From positions 1 to 64,000 of the forward strand of contig BPIQ01000001.1 in the NCBI GenBank assembly GCA_026004195.1: a stretch of DNA of 64,000 nucleotides, read 5' to 3'. The notes under the pieces were generated by a model. The model searched no databases, was not told the origin of the DNA, and was given only the letters and a program-made list of their open reading frames with translations. Origin of the DNA: Candidatus Binatia bacterium. Its GTDB lineage: Bacteria > Desulfobacterota > Binatia > HRBIN30 > BPIQ01. Position numbers and translations under genes: made by a program. Positions within the stretch are counted from its first letter, which is position 1. Each line of letters begins with the position of its first letter. Below, piece by piece: positions 25,716 to 34,517 of this stretch.

Positions 25716-26100
25716 TCGGAAGGACCCCGCTCCGTCGGGTCCGTACCCGCACCCGGCACCGCCGGTGCGCGGAAAATGCGACGGCGACGCATCCCCCCGG
25801 ACGCGACGGAGCGCGTCCCTCCCGGTGGGTCCGTGCTCGTTCGATGCACCGCCCGTCTCGTTCGGTGGCACCGCCATGATCGTCCATCCGAACGGCCGCG
25901 TTCACCGCGCCTGCGCCCCTGCCGCGTCCGAAGCCGCCTTTCCGCTGGACTCCGAGCGGAATCCCGGGCATTATTTTTGGTAAAGAAATCCCAAATTTTC
26001 GGCCCCCATTGGCTCGCTGCTCCCGAGGACCGGGGAGGTGCCGTGACCAAGGACGCCACCCTGGTGGGGAGGGGCCGGTGGCCTCGCCGAAAGACCCGAC
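25716..26100. repeat. Intergenic hairpins between tmRNA and the DUF6502 gene
   Basis: One type C hairpin with a bulged C (GGACCCCG, loop CTCCGT, CGGGTCC) occurs at 25722-25742 and one type A in reverse (GGACGCG, loop ACGGAG, CGCGTCC) at 25799-25818. From about 25960 the sequence becomes A/T-rich (TTATTTTTGGTAAAGAAATC), which is the likely leader or promoter area of the next gene. No gene is seen. Confidence 0.75.
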
Positions 26101-29100
26101 ATGGCAGAACTCTCCCCCAGAGAAGCGGTTGCCCGGGCGGTCCGGCGGCTGTTCCGGCCGATCGTCCGCCAGCTCATCCACCACGGGCTCACCTTTCCGG
26201 AAGCGAGCCAGATCCTCCGCCGGGTCTTCGTGGAGGTCGCCGAGGAAGTCGGAAAGCTTCCGGGCCGAAAGCTCAGCGACTCGCGGATCGCGCTGATCAC
26301 GGGCATCCCTCGCAAGGAAGTCGCCCAGCTCCGCGACAGGCCGGAAGAAGAACTCCCGCTCCCGCTCGAAAAGCACTTCGCGACGCGGCTTCTCGGAAGG
26401 TGGACTTCCGACCCGCGTTTTCTCACGCCCGACGGCCAGCCCCGGGTCCTTCCCTTCGAGTCCGAAACCTCCGAGCCGAGCTTTTCCGAACTCGTCCGGA
26501 CCGTCGGAGGCGACATCCCTCCGCGGGCCGTTCTCGACGAGCTCGTGCGCGTGGGCGCCGCGGAGGTCTCGCCGACGAGGGAGGTGACGCTGCTCACCCG
26601 GCGCTACGTGCCCTCGGCGGGTACCCTCGAGAAAATCGACATGCTCGGGGAGGACGGCGCGGAGTTTCTCTCGACGATCAACCACAACATTTTCTCTCCG
26701 CCCGACGAGGCGTTCTTCCAGCAGAAGATCGTCTACGACAACATCGGCTCGCGCGGCGTGCCGACGCTGCGGCGCGAGCTCCGGCGGATGGCCGACGCCT
26801 TCCTCGCGCGCGTGGACCGCCTGATGGCGTCCTACGACCGGGATCGCAATCCCGAAGCGCCCGGCGGCGAGCGCTACCGGGTCGTCCTCGGCGCTCACTA
26901 CTTCCAGGAGCCCTTTCCCGCCGAACCGGAAGAGGAGGAGAGCGGAGGCGGAAAGGAACGCGAAGGCGCGGCGCGTAGGCGCGGGGCACGCTCGCGCTCG
27001 AAGTCGCCCGGCGGCCGGAAACCCGGGGAGACTCGGGAAGACACGGACGCTCGGGGTCCCACGAGAGCTCCGAGATCGAGAGGCGGTCGCAGGAGCGAGG
27101 AAAAAGCCGATGACGGACGGAGGAACCGGGCAGGGGGAAAAAGAGCCGGAAAAAACAGGTGGGGAAGAGGGAACGTGGAGGCGAGGAGCGGAAAGAAGAG
27201 TCGGGGAAGAAGGGGCCCCGGAGCCGAGGATCGCGCAGGGGTGGACCGGGGACGAGCGGATCGGTCGGGAAGCAAGCAGGGAGGAGCCGGTCGTGGAAAA
27301 ACGACGCCGGGAAGAATCCGGGGCCACGGCAAGCACGGCCGGGCGAATCGGAGCCATGAGAAGTGTCGGACGCGGAAACGGGGGACAGGGAAGTGTCGGA
27401 CGGGGAACCAGGAAGGCCCGGGAGCAGCAGAGGAGGAAAAGATGACCCGGTGGCGCCACGTACTCGGAAGTCTGGCTCTGGCCTGTCTTGCTGCCGTGGG
27501 CTTCGGTTGTGCGGACGGAGGCGGACGCGGCACGGGAATCGTGGGTGCGACGATCACGGGCAATCTCGCCCCGACCACGGCGACAGCCGAACCTCCCGGC
27601 GAAGAACCCGTTTGCCCCGTTCTCGGGAGCTCCGCGATGGTGAGTGTGCGCGGAGCGAACGTGGCGGCTCCGATCGAGCCCGACTGCAGCTTCACCTTGC
27701 CCGACGTTCCTCCGGGCGAGGAAGTGGTCCTCGACATCGAGGCAGGCGAACGCACCGCTTCGGTCACCATCCACAACGTGCCTCCGGCTACGGTGGTCGT
27801 CCTGCGTGACATCCGCATCCGCGACGAGGAGCCGGAGGTCACGGCCATCCGGGTGGAGCCGAGGACCATCGACGAGGCGCTGGGCCTTTCCATCGTCGCC
27901 GACCCCCCGAAGGGACTGGCACCCCTGGCCGTGCGTTTCGCCCTGCGGGCCACCGTGAACGCGATCGAGGGGGTCACCTGGTTTTTCGGTGACCGGAGCG
28001 AGCCCTCCCACGAACTCCGGCCCGTTCATGTTTACGAGAGGCCGGGCGAGTACGTTGTCGAGGTCGTGGCACGGGTGGGCGAGAGGGAAGCAAGGGCGTT
28101 CACCGTCGTGCGGGTCCGCCGCGCCACCATCGCCGACCGCGAGCTCCGCGTCGAGCTCGTGGGCGAGCCCCAGGCAGGGCCGCCGCCGCTCGACGTGCTG
28201 TTCACCGCCCGGGTCGAGAACGCCGAGGGCGAGCCGCTCTTTTTCTGGGAATTCGGCGACGGCGAAACGCTCGAGACCCACGAGGCAACGGTCCACCATC
28301 GCTACTCGGTCGTTCACGGCGAGTTCGTCGCGGTCGTGACGGTGAGGGACGCGACGGGCCGCGAGGCAGGGGACTCTTTCCCGGTCGTCGTGAAGCCCCG
28401 CGAGGTGGACCTGGCTCCGCGACCTGCCCCGACGCCTACGGGTGGCCGGACGGAGAAGTTCACACCCAAGGGGACGGCGACTCCCGGGCCCACGGTGACT
28501 CCTTCGGCAAACCTTCCGCCGAGCACGCGGACGGCCAACCTTCCCCCGAGCACCGTCACGCCCGCGGCTTCCGCAAGCCCTTCGGCGAACCTCCCGCCTG
28601 GCACCCCCACGCCTCTACCGCCTGCCATCACGGTCGTACCCGGCACGCGCACGGTGAAGCCTACTCCCAGCGCGAACGCCACGGTCGGAAAAACACCGCT
28701 TCCCCACGAGACCGAGCCGCCCGGGGATCTCCGTACGCCGAGCCCACCCGACACGGATGACACGCGGACCGAGCCGCCGTCCACCGGCGTGCAGACCCCG
28801 ACTCCTCCCCCCACGAACGACGTGACACCGACCGAGCCAGCCGATTTGCGGACGCCCACCCTGCGGCCGACGGGCAAGGAGGCGACGCCGACCGAACCGG
28901 CTTCCAACGACCTTCGCACGGCCAGCCCCGCGCCGACGCCAGGGGATGCCACTCCCACGGACCCGCCGTCCAGCGACCTGCGAACGCCCACACGACGGCG
29001 AACGCCGGACGATGTCGCTCCGACCGAGACCGAGGAGAAGCCCACGCCGACTTCGAAGGCCGAGGAGACTCGCCACGCTCGAACACCTCCGGACAACGTG

Positions 29101-29316
29101 CCTCCGACTCCCACACCGCACCCGACACTTGCGCCCACTCCGGCCGAGACACCCGAAGAAAGACCCCCGGAGCTGGAAACTCCTCGCCTTCCCCCCGACG
29201 AGGAGCCGACGCCGAGACCGACCGCCAGTTTGTGGTCCCCGCGGCGCGAGCCTCCGGGCGCCGATTCCGGAACGCGCGAGGCGCCAAGAAAGCCCGACGC
29301 GAACGCGAAAACCTAA
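26101..29316 (+). CDS. DUF6502-family protein reading in frame through a basic linker into a PKD lipoprotein
   Basis: One open frame of 1071 codons. Residues 1-285 match DUF6502: ELSPREAVARAVRRLFRPI, TFPEASQILRRVFVEVAEE, LITGIPRKEVAQLR, DMLGEDGAEFLSTINHNIF. The family is normally a free-standing protein of about 280 residues. Residues 285-445 are a low-complexity Arg/Lys/Gly/Glu tract (KSRGRRGPG, GRGKTTPGR). At residue 448 a complete lipoprotein start (MTRWRHVLGSLALACLAAVG then FGC) is embedded in the same frame, with AGGAGG before it. Either two proteins are made, a long fusion and an internal product, or a stop has been lost. The listed span is the full frame; see the internal entry at 27442. 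Confidence 0.6.
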   Translation: MAELSPREAVARAVRRLFRPIVRQLIHHGLTFPEASQILRRVFVEVAEEVGKLPGRKLSDSRIALITGIPRKEVAQLRDRPEEELPLPLEKHFATRLLGRWTSDPRFLTPDGQPRVLPFESETSEPSFSELVRTVGGDIPPRAVLDELVRVGAAEVSPTREVTLLTRRYVPSAGTLEKIDMLGEDGAEFLSTINHNIFSPPDEAFFQQKIVYDNIGSRGVPTLRRELRRMADAFLARVDRLMASYDRDRNPEAPGGERYRVVLGAHYFQEPFPAEPEEEESGGGKEREGAARRRGARSRSKSPGGRKPGETREDTDARGPTRAPRSRGGRRSEEKADDGRRNRAGGKRAGKNRWGRGNVEARSGKKSRGRRGPGAEDRAGVDRGRADRSGSKQGGAGRGKTTPGRIRGHGKHGRANRSHEKCRTRKRGTGKCRTGNQEGPGAAEEEKMTRWRHVLGSLALACLAAVGFGCADGGGRGTGIVGATITGNLAPTTATAEPPGEEPVCPVLGSSAMVSVRGANVAAPIEPDCSFTLPDVPPGEEVVLDIEAGERTASVTIHNVPPATVVVLRDIRIRDEEPEVTAIRVEPRTIDEALGLSIVADPPKGLAPLAVRFALRATVNAIEGVTWFFGDRSEPSHELRPVHVYERPGEYVVEVVARVGEREARAFTVVRVRRATIADRELRVELVGEPQAGPPPLDVLFTARVENAEGEPLFFWEFGDGETLETHEATVHHRYSVVHGEFVAVVTVRDATGREAGDSFPVVVKPREVDLAPRPAPTPTGGRTEKFTPKGTATPGPTVTPSANLPPSTRTANLPPSTVTPAASASPSANLPPGTPTPLPPAITVVPGTRTVKPTPSANATVGKTPLPHETEPPGDLRTPSPPDTDDTRTEPPSTGVQTPTPPPTNDVTPTEPADLRTPTLRPTGKEATPTEPASNDLRTASPAPTPGDATPTDPPSSDLRTPTRRRTPDDVAPTETEEKPTPTSKAEETRHARTPPDNVPPTPTPHPTLAPTPAETPEERPPELETPRLPPDEEPTPRPTASLWSPRREPPGADSGTREAPRKPDANAKT
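27442..29316 (+). CDS. PKD-domain lipoprotein with long Thr/Pro-rich tail (internal start)
   Basis: 624 residues from ATG 27442, with AGGAGGAAAAG directly upstream. The signal LGSLALACLAAVGFGC ends in a lipobox Cys. Residues about 40-130 form a beta-sandwich-like domain. Two PKD-type domains follow, one around GLAPLAVRFALRATV to WFFGDRSEP and one around PLFFWEFGDGETLETHEATV. The last 280 residues are a Thr/Pro repeat stalk (LPPSTRTANLPPSTVTP, TPTEPA, DLRTPT). It looks like a surface-anchored adhesive or cell-wall-spanning protein. The strong ribosome site and lipobox are why I separate it from the upstream DUF6502 part despite the shared open frame. Confidence 0.75.
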   Translation: MTRWRHVLGSLALACLAAVGFGCADGGGRGTGIVGATITGNLAPTTATAEPPGEEPVCPVLGSSAMVSVRGANVAAPIEPDCSFTLPDVPPGEEVVLDIEAGERTASVTIHNVPPATVVVLRDIRIRDEEPEVTAIRVEPRTIDEALGLSIVADPPKGLAPLAVRFALRATVNAIEGVTWFFGDRSEPSHELRPVHVYERPGEYVVEVVARVGEREARAFTVVRVRRATIADRELRVELVGEPQAGPPPLDVLFTARVENAEGEPLFFWEFGDGETLETHEATVHHRYSVVHGEFVAVVTVRDATGREAGDSFPVVVKPREVDLAPRPAPTPTGGRTEKFTPKGTATPGPTVTPSANLPPSTRTANLPPSTVTPAASASPSANLPPGTPTPLPPAITVVPGTRTVKPTPSANATVGKTPLPHETEPPGDLRTPSPPDTDDTRTEPPSTGVQTPTPPPTNDVTPTEPADLRTPTLRPTGKEATPTEPASNDLRTASPAPTPGDATPTDPPSSDLRTPTRRRTPDDVAPTETEEKPTPTSKAEETRHARTPPDNVPPTPTPHPTLAPTPAETPEERPPELETPRLPPDEEPTPRPTASLWSPRREPPGADSGTREAPRKPDANAKT

Positions 29317-30191
29317 CGCGAACGGAGAAGGTCCCGAAGCGCCCGCATGCCTGCCGTGCGAATCCCGCGCTCTTCGAACGCGCGCTCCATCGTGCCGTCC
29401 GAGTAGATGCGGCACTCTTCGTCCCGCTGACGCCAGTCGGGCGCGAAGCCGCGGAGCTCCTCGCCACCCCGCGCGCAGTGCGTGATGAGGTAGGAAAGGC
29501 CGCGCGGGAGCCGGTCGATGCGGCGGAGGTTGTGCTCGAGGCCCGTCCCCGGCTCGAAGGAAAGCGAGTCGGCATCGAAGCCGTCGAAGACCGGAAAGCC
29601 TTCGGCTTCGAGGTCCTCGACGAGGCGGCCGTAGAACTCCGCTGCCTCCTCGAGGCCGCGCGCGGCAAGCGCCTTGCGGTCGACGCGGGGGAGGAAGAGC
29701 GGGAGGCGGTAATGCCGCCCGAGCCGCACGTAGACGTCGACGAATTTCGGATGGAGTACCGTCCCCATGTGGCTATCGAGATGCGTCACGTCGATTCCCG
29801 CGCCGAGCGCACGTTCGATTTGCGCCCGGAGCTCACGCTCGACTTCGGGCGGGTCCGCGTGCTCGACCGTTTCCGCCACGGTCCTCCACATCGCGCCGTC
29901 GGGGCTCCGGAGGCCAGGCGTGTCTTTCGTGAGAGGTCCCCAGCGAACGCTTTCGTACTCGCAGTTGAGGGTCAGATGGATGCCGAGGTCCAGCCCCGGC
30001 TCTCGCCTTGCGGTCTCCGCGATGGCCTCGAAGGCGGGGCAGGGAACCATGACGCTCCCGCACGTGGCAGCACCCCGCAGCGCCGCGAGAGCGCCCTCGT
30101 TGGCATCCGGGCAGAGCCCGATGTCGTCCACGTGCACGACGACGACCCGGTCGTCCGCGGAAAAACCGAGTTTTTCGGCCCAGTTCGTCAT
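29313..30191 (-). CDS. ChbG/YdjC-family carbohydrate deacetylase
   Basis: 292 residues with the YdjC fold: VVVVHVDDIGLCPDANEGAL (metal-binding DD near residues 20-21), LGIHLTLNCEYESVRWGPL, IDVTHLDSHMGTVLHPKF (HLDSH metal His) and LSYLITHCARGGEELR. The catalytic Asp and three His ligands are all present. ChbG-type enzymes remove acetyl groups from N-acetylated chito-oligosaccharides. ATG 30191 is preferred; longer in-frame starts run into hairpin repeats and look artificial. Its stop overlaps the convergent lipoprotein stop by four bases. Confidence 0.88.
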   Translation of the reverse strand: MTNWAEKLGFSADDRVVVVHVDDIGLCPDANEGALAALRGAATCGSVMVPCPAFEAIAETARREPGLDLGIHLTLNCEYESVRWGPLTKDTPGLRSPDGAMWRTVAETVEHADPPEVERELRAQIERALGAGIDVTHLDSHMGTVLHPKFVDVYVRLGRHYRLPLFLPRVDRKALAARGLEEAAEFYGRLVEDLEAEGFPVFDGFDADSLSFEPGTGLEHNLRRIDRLPRGLSYLITHCARGGEELRGFAPDWRQRDEECRIYSDGTMERAFEERGIRTAGMRALRDLLRSR

Positions 30192-30628
30192 GTCCGACCC
30201 CCGCAGGCGACGGAGCCCGTCCCTCCGGACCGGCTGCGTCTTCGTGGATGCCACGCACGGTACACGTCCGTCCAGCCTTCCCGCAATCGGAGAATCACGC
30301 TCCGTCGTGACCGTGTTCATCGGAGGGCCACGCTCTGTCGTGGCCGTGTTCGTTCGTCGCACCACCGGTCATCGCGGGCACGAAGCTACCGACCTCAATC
30401 GTACGCGGCGGGCGCGTTCACCCCCGCCCCCGGACGCGACGGAGCGCGTCCCTCCGGCCCGTGCGGCGCGTAACCCGTGCGCCTCCGCGCGGCGCTTCGA
30501 ATCCACAATCGGAGGGCCACGCTCTGTCGTGGCCGTGTTCGCCGCACCCCGGCGGGAACGTCGACCCTGGAGCGCGGTCGCGTTCTCCGCCCCCCCCGGA
30601 CGCGACGGAGCGCGTCCCTCCGGCCCGC
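30192..30628. repeat. Hairpin cluster between the deacetylase and the broken ABC transporter
   Basis: Type B hairpins (loop CTCTGT) lie at 30326-30345 and 30515-30534, type A reversed (loop ACGGAG) at 30432-30451 and 30598-30617. A fourth stem variant TCACG/CGTGA with loop CTCCGT lies at 30294-30310, and a degenerate ACGGAG copy near 30210. The spacer after 30346 is related to the one after 41230 and 41770 (ACCGGTCATCGCGGGCACGA / AAGCTACCGACCTCAATCGT). The last hairpin ends seven bases before the stop codon of the ATPase fragment. Confidence 0.9.
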
Positions 30629-31237
30629 TCACCGCGGCCGCGGGAAGGGCAGGATCTGCGCGGCTTCCCTGGGCTCGCGGGCGACCTCCTGCACGATGCG
30701 GCCATCGCGGAGCTCGAGGATGCGCGAGCCGAGAAGCGCCACGGACGTGTCGTGCGTCGCCATCAGGACCGTCAGGTTTTTCTTGACGCTCAGCGTCGCG
30801 AGCACGTTCAGGATCTCGCGCGCTGTCCGCGAGTCGAGAGCGCCGGTGGGCTCGTCGGCCAGCAGCAGGTCGGGCTCGCCGACGAGCGCCCGCGCGATGG
30901 CGACGCGTTGCTGCTCGCCGCCGGAGAGCTGCGCCGGGAAGCGGTCGTGGAGCGATGGAGCGATCTCGACCTGCTCGAGCATTTCCGCGGCGCGCGCCCG
31001 GGCCTCGTGGAGGCGGAGTCCCCGAAGCTCGAGCGGTGCTGCCACGTTCTCGATGGCCGTAAAACCGGGCAGCAGGTTGAAGCTCTGGAAAACGAATCCG
31101 ATGTGCTCGAGGCGCAGGTCGGACCTCCCGTCGTCGTCGAGTGCGAAGACCTCCTTTCCGGCGACGAAAACACGGCCCCGGGTGGGCAGCTCGATCCCGG
31201 CGATCAGGTTAAGGAGCGTCGTCTTCCCGCACCCGCG
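30629..31237 (-). pseudogene. ABC transporter ATPase fragment lacking its N-terminus (LolD/MacB type)
   Basis: About 200 codons survive: GCGKTTLLNLIAGIELPTRG (Walker A from its GCGKT onward), IGFVFQSFNLLPGFTAIENV (Q-loop), LSGGEQQRVAIARALVGEP (signature), LLLADEPTGALD (Walker B) and MATHD. The first 40 or so residues, including the A-loop aromatic and the first half of Walker A, are missing. Upstream sequence is the permease gene in another frame. This is the LolD/MacB subgroup partnered by FtsX-like permeases. No start codon in proper context remains. The junction lies at about 31230-31245. Confidence 0.8.
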
Positions 31238-32079
31238 CCGACGCGGTGGAAGGCGATCAGGAAAGCAGCCGCGAGGGCGAGAAGACCCACCGCCCGCAGG
31301 ATGAGATGCATGGAGCGCAGCGCCGCATGGAGGTTCGCCTTTCGTTGCTCCGGGGTCTCGACTACGAGCCCCGAGGGCAGGACCTTGCGAAGACGCTCGG
31401 CCACCTCTTCCGGGTCGGCCCCTCGATCCACGACGACGTCGATGCGGTCGATCATCCCGGGACGCCCGAACATCTCCTGCGCCTGCAGGATGTCCTGGAC
31501 GATGAGATTGCCTCCGTAAGCGCGCGCGATGCCGGCCGCCTCCCAGATGCCACCGATTCGAAAAGCGTGCCGCCCCGTCGGCGTATCGAGCCGGATCTCC
31601 TGGTCGTGCTCGAGGCCGCGCCGTTCGGCGAAGGCGCGCGTCACGATGATCGCTTCGGCCGTGTTGAGGAATTCGAGCGCGTCCTCGAGAACCCTTCCCT
31701 CCCCGGCGCCGTAAACGCGAAGCGCCTTCTCGTCCAGGATGTCGAACGCGTGGAGCGTGAGAAGCTCGGGTGGCCCGTCCACCGTGACGGCCGTTCCCGT
31801 GAGCACCGCGACGGAGAACTCCACGCCCGGCACCCGGTCGACCAGGCTTTTCATTTCTTCCGGAAAAAGACCTTCTCCTTCCATTGTTACCTGCAGCGCC
31901 GCCCGCCCTGCTGCGGTGTCGATCGTCTCGGCAAAGGCCCGGAAGACGGCCTTCTCCACGAGTTCGATCGCCGCGACGAGTGCCACTCCGCACGCCAGAG
32001 CCCCGACGGTCAGGGCGAAGCTCCCCTTGGCCGATCGGAAAAAGCGCCAGGAGCGGGAGAAGGTGGCCCGCGAAATCAC
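31204..32079 (-). pseudogene. FtsX/MacB-type ABC permease truncated after its first transmembrane-periplasmic unit
   Basis: 291 codons: a cytoplasmic start, TM1 (GSFALTVGALACGVALVAAIEL), a periplasmic domain with GTAVTVDGPPELLTLHAFDI and RAYGGNLIVQDILQAQEMFG, then the beginning of TM2 (HLILRAVGLLALAAAFLIAF). Full-length relatives carry at least two more helices, often a second FtsX domain. Here the frame changes character at HRV-GAGAGRRRSLT, which is the partner ATPase Walker A region read in the wrong frame. One deletion has joined the two genes, so neither can work as encoded. Confidence 0.78.
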
Positions 32080-32305
32080 CGTCGCACCGCGTTACCTCTC
32101 CGGCGGGGTCTTGGGGTGCGGCGGCCGGAATCGTGTGCGTCCCGCCACCGTTGCATTTCCCCCGGACGCAGCGCGCGTAGTACGACTTTGTCCGAGCTGT
32201 CAAGGGTTGCCAGAATATCTGCCGGGAAGTCTTGACGGGCACGGGGGTATTGCCGTAAGCGCGTTACCGTTCGGGGGATCGGTCCGGGGGCTCACGAGGG
32301 GAGCG

Positions 32306-32627
32306 ATGGATGCACTGCAGCTTTCGGATTCCTTCTCGAGGGGCGCGGACGTTGCCGCGTGCGTGGACGAACCTTTCGAGCCGCCGCCTGCCAGTGCGAC
32401 ACCTTCGGCGACTCCCACATCGCAGCGGGCGGCGACTCCGACCTCCACCCGCAGCGCTCGGTCACATCTTCCCGGGCACCCACCTGATCGGGAGCCGTCG
32501 TCTGCTGGCGGGGATACCGCTGGCGCTTGTGCGCGGCTTCGTGCACCAAACCGTCGGCGGTGAAGTCACGTTCTGGGACGCCCAGTACAAAAGGACCCTC
32601 GACTTTTTCCGAAGCAGAGCGATATGA
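32306..32627 (+). pseudogene. Degenerate Thr/Pro-linker protein gene (frameshifted)
   Basis: From ATG 32306 (GAGGGGAGCG upstream) the frame reads MDALQLSDSFSRGADVAA, then CVDEPFEPPPASATPSATPT, the style of linker seen in the lipoproteins of this window, and then turns into Arg-rich nonsense. A neighbouring frame from about 32450 reads LGHIFPGTHLIGSRRLLAGI / PLALVRGFVHQTVGGEVTFW / DAQYKRTLDFFRSRAI to the stop at 32627, which looks like a genuine protein end. The two together suggest one gene with a shift near 32440 and a lost or altered signal peptide. Its last four bases overlap the start of the next gene (ATGA). Confidence 0.4.
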
Positions 32628-33862
32628 GACGTGCCGGTTCGTGGATTCGGCTCCAGCTCGTTGCCGTACTGCTCCTGGTGAGCGGCCAGATGGCCTGCGC
32701 GAGCCGTACCTTCACGACGATTCCTGCGTACTGGGTAGAATACCAGCGGTGGTGGGAGCCGCTGGTTTTCTTTTTTTGGGATCTCTACTTTACGAGTCCG
32801 ACGGACGGATGGGTCGTGGGGGACGATTACCTGTTGCAGATAGCGGGGGGCAACCCCAGCGTCACGTTCATCGAAGGTTGGCGTCGCGGGATCTCGTTCC
32901 ATGTCGTGCGCGTTGTCGACAACGGGGACGTTTGGGCGGGAGGCAACAGGAAGGGGAGTGCGGCCATCTGGCGCTACTCGGGTGAGTGGCACCAGGTGGT
33001 CGAGTTGCCCGAGGGCTTCACTGGTGAGAAAAGCGTGGCGGAGTCTGGCGAGTCAGAAGGCTTTCCTCTCTCGGAACTCCACAGGAGGACGGCTTGGGTA
33101 GCCGACATGGAATTTAGCGGCCCCGAGAACGGATTCGCGCTGGTCCTCGAGGGACTTGTCTACAACCTGCGCAGTGTGCTGCTGGAGTACAGGAGAGGTG
33201 CTTGGCGCATCCTGCCATTGTCCCTGCTGGAGGAAGGGCGGGCCAGACTCCTGGATCTGTGCCTGAGTGGCGACAGCGGCTGGGCGGTGGGATTCATGCG
33301 TGTTGAACCGAGCGGTTCGAGACCACTGGCGCTGCGCTACGAGAACGGTCAGTGGCAGACGACACAACTTCCGGAAATCCCGGGGCCTTACGTCTCCCTG
33401 TCCTACGTTGTGTGCGACCCGAGAGGTGGTGCGTACCTGGCAGGGACGGTGCGACGCGATCCGCGCGTGGGGCCCCTCATGGAGAACGTGCTCTTGCGCT
33501 ATACGGACAGGTGGGAGCGAGTCGAGGTGCCGGATCCCTCTCCGGACAGGAAAGCCGAGATCGCGGCGATTGCCCTGGCGGACGACGGCCTGTGGGTAGC
33601 GATGTCCGAGCTACGCGGGGGAGCCTTGTATGCGTATCACAACGGCTCCTGGTCCCGACTCCCATATCCGAGCGTGGAGGAGGGCCCGACGGGTGGCTTT
33701 ACCGACTTCGACGGGCTTCAGGTTTTTCCAGGCGAGGCATGGGCGATCGCGAACGGTGGGGGCCGCGGCCTCTTGTTTCACTACGCCAACGGAAGGTGGA
33801 CGAACAAGAACTGGGACTACAGTGACTGGCGCTATCTCTGGTCGATGTTCTTCGGGCACTGA
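32624..33862 (+). CDS. Lipoprotein with a propeller-like repeat (WxVG / GWAVG blades)
   Basis: 412 residues. The signal LQLVAVLLLVSGQMAC ends in a lipobox-like site. The mature part repeats a blade pattern, W-x-V/G-G plus an aromatic-rich strand: DGWVVGDDYLLQIAG, DVWAGGNRKGSAAIWRY, SGWAVGFMRVEPSG, DGLWVAMSELRGG and AWAIANGGGRGLLFHY. This resembles BNR/photosystem-stability-type propellers. G+C is visibly lower here than in flanking genes. ATG 32624 overlaps the preceding remnant by four bases. No enzyme motif. Possibly a surface or secreted partner of the protease gene downstream. Confidence 0.65.
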   Translation: MRRAGSWIRLQLVAVLLLVSGQMACASRTFTTIPAYWVEYQRWWEPLVFFFWDLYFTSPTDGWVVGDDYLLQIAGGNPSVTFIEGWRRGISFHVVRVVDNGDVWAGGNRKGSAAIWRYSGEWHQVVELPEGFTGEKSVAESGESEGFPLSELHRRTAWVADMEFSGPENGFALVLEGLVYNLRSVLLEYRRGAWRILPLSLLEEGRARLLDLCLSGDSGWAVGFMRVEPSGSRPLALRYENGQWQTTQLPEIPGPYVSLSYVVCDPRGGAYLAGTVRRDPRVGPLMENVLLRYTDRWERVEVPDPSPDRKAEIAAIALADDGLWVAMSELRGGALYAYHNGSWSRLPYPSVEEGPTGGFTDFDGLQVFPGEAWAIANGGGRGLLFHYANGRWTNKNWDYSDWRYLWSMFFGH

Positions 33863-33955
33863 GTCTTTAAGGGCTTACCGGGGGCTGCCCCTTTCTGCCA
33901 ACAGGAATGAGACATCGGGTCCTCTTTTTCCACACGTTCTGAGGGTGCCTCCCCG

Positions 33956-34504
33956 GTGTCTTCGGATTCGACAAGCCACCGGAAGATGATTACGGTCTGG
34001 TCGTCCGGGTCCGGGGGGTGCAGACAGCAACCTACCGGGGGTATGTCTGCGCAGCGGGGACGCATCGGCGTAGAGGGTGACGTTCAAGGGTACGACGAGG
34101 CAAGCACATACCTGAGCAACGATCCTGGCACGGGGCAGATGATCTCGTGCCTGGGATCTGGCAGGCGTGGAAATCTACTGGTCAGAACAAATCTGGCTCA
34201 CAACGACAGCTTCAATCCGGTCACGAACACGGTCAATTGGGATCCCACGAGGGGACTCGTCACGAGCAGCGGGGGGATCCAATCTCCGGCTCTTGGTCTG
34301 GGGCACGAACTTGCTCATGCTGCAGGCCCGAGGTGGTTGACGAGCATACTGTCGTTCATTCCGGCCGGCCGCTACACAAATCTCGAGGAATTCCGAATGA
34401 TCCGCTTTTGGGAGGTGGGAGCAGCGACACGCCTCGGCGAGGCTGTCCAATACGATCACCTCGGGCAGGTCTACCGGACGCATGGTCCCACGCTGCGCTA
34501 CTAG
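33956..34504 (+). CDS. M91/NleD-like zinc metalloprotease domain, stand-alone (Rhs-toxin type)
   Basis: 182 residues. HELAH at 117-121 inside SPALGLGHELAHAAG is the gluzincin motif. NTVNWDPTRGL (91-101), TNLEEFRMI (141-149) and GEAVQYDHLGQVYR (161-174) match the order and spacing of the M91 family, known from the NleD effector and from C-terminal toxin domains of Rhs/RHS-repeat proteins. There the Glu after HExxH supplies the third zinc ligand. Here it is not attached to an RHS barrel and lacks a signal peptide. GTG 33956 has GAGGGTG upstream; ATG 34042 would shorten it by 29 residues. The next gene is a plausible immunity protein. Confidence 0.75.
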   Translation: MSSDSTSHRKMITVWSSGSGGCRQQPTGGMSAQRGRIGVEGDVQGYDEASTYLSNDPGTGQMISCLGSGRRGNLLVRTNLAHNDSFNPVTNTVNWDPTRGLVTSSGGIQSPALGLGHELAHAAGPRWLTSILSFIPAGRYTNLEEFRMIRFWEVGAATRLGEAVQYDHLGQVYRTHGPTLRY

Positions 34505-34517
34505 CGAGGGCCGAGTC

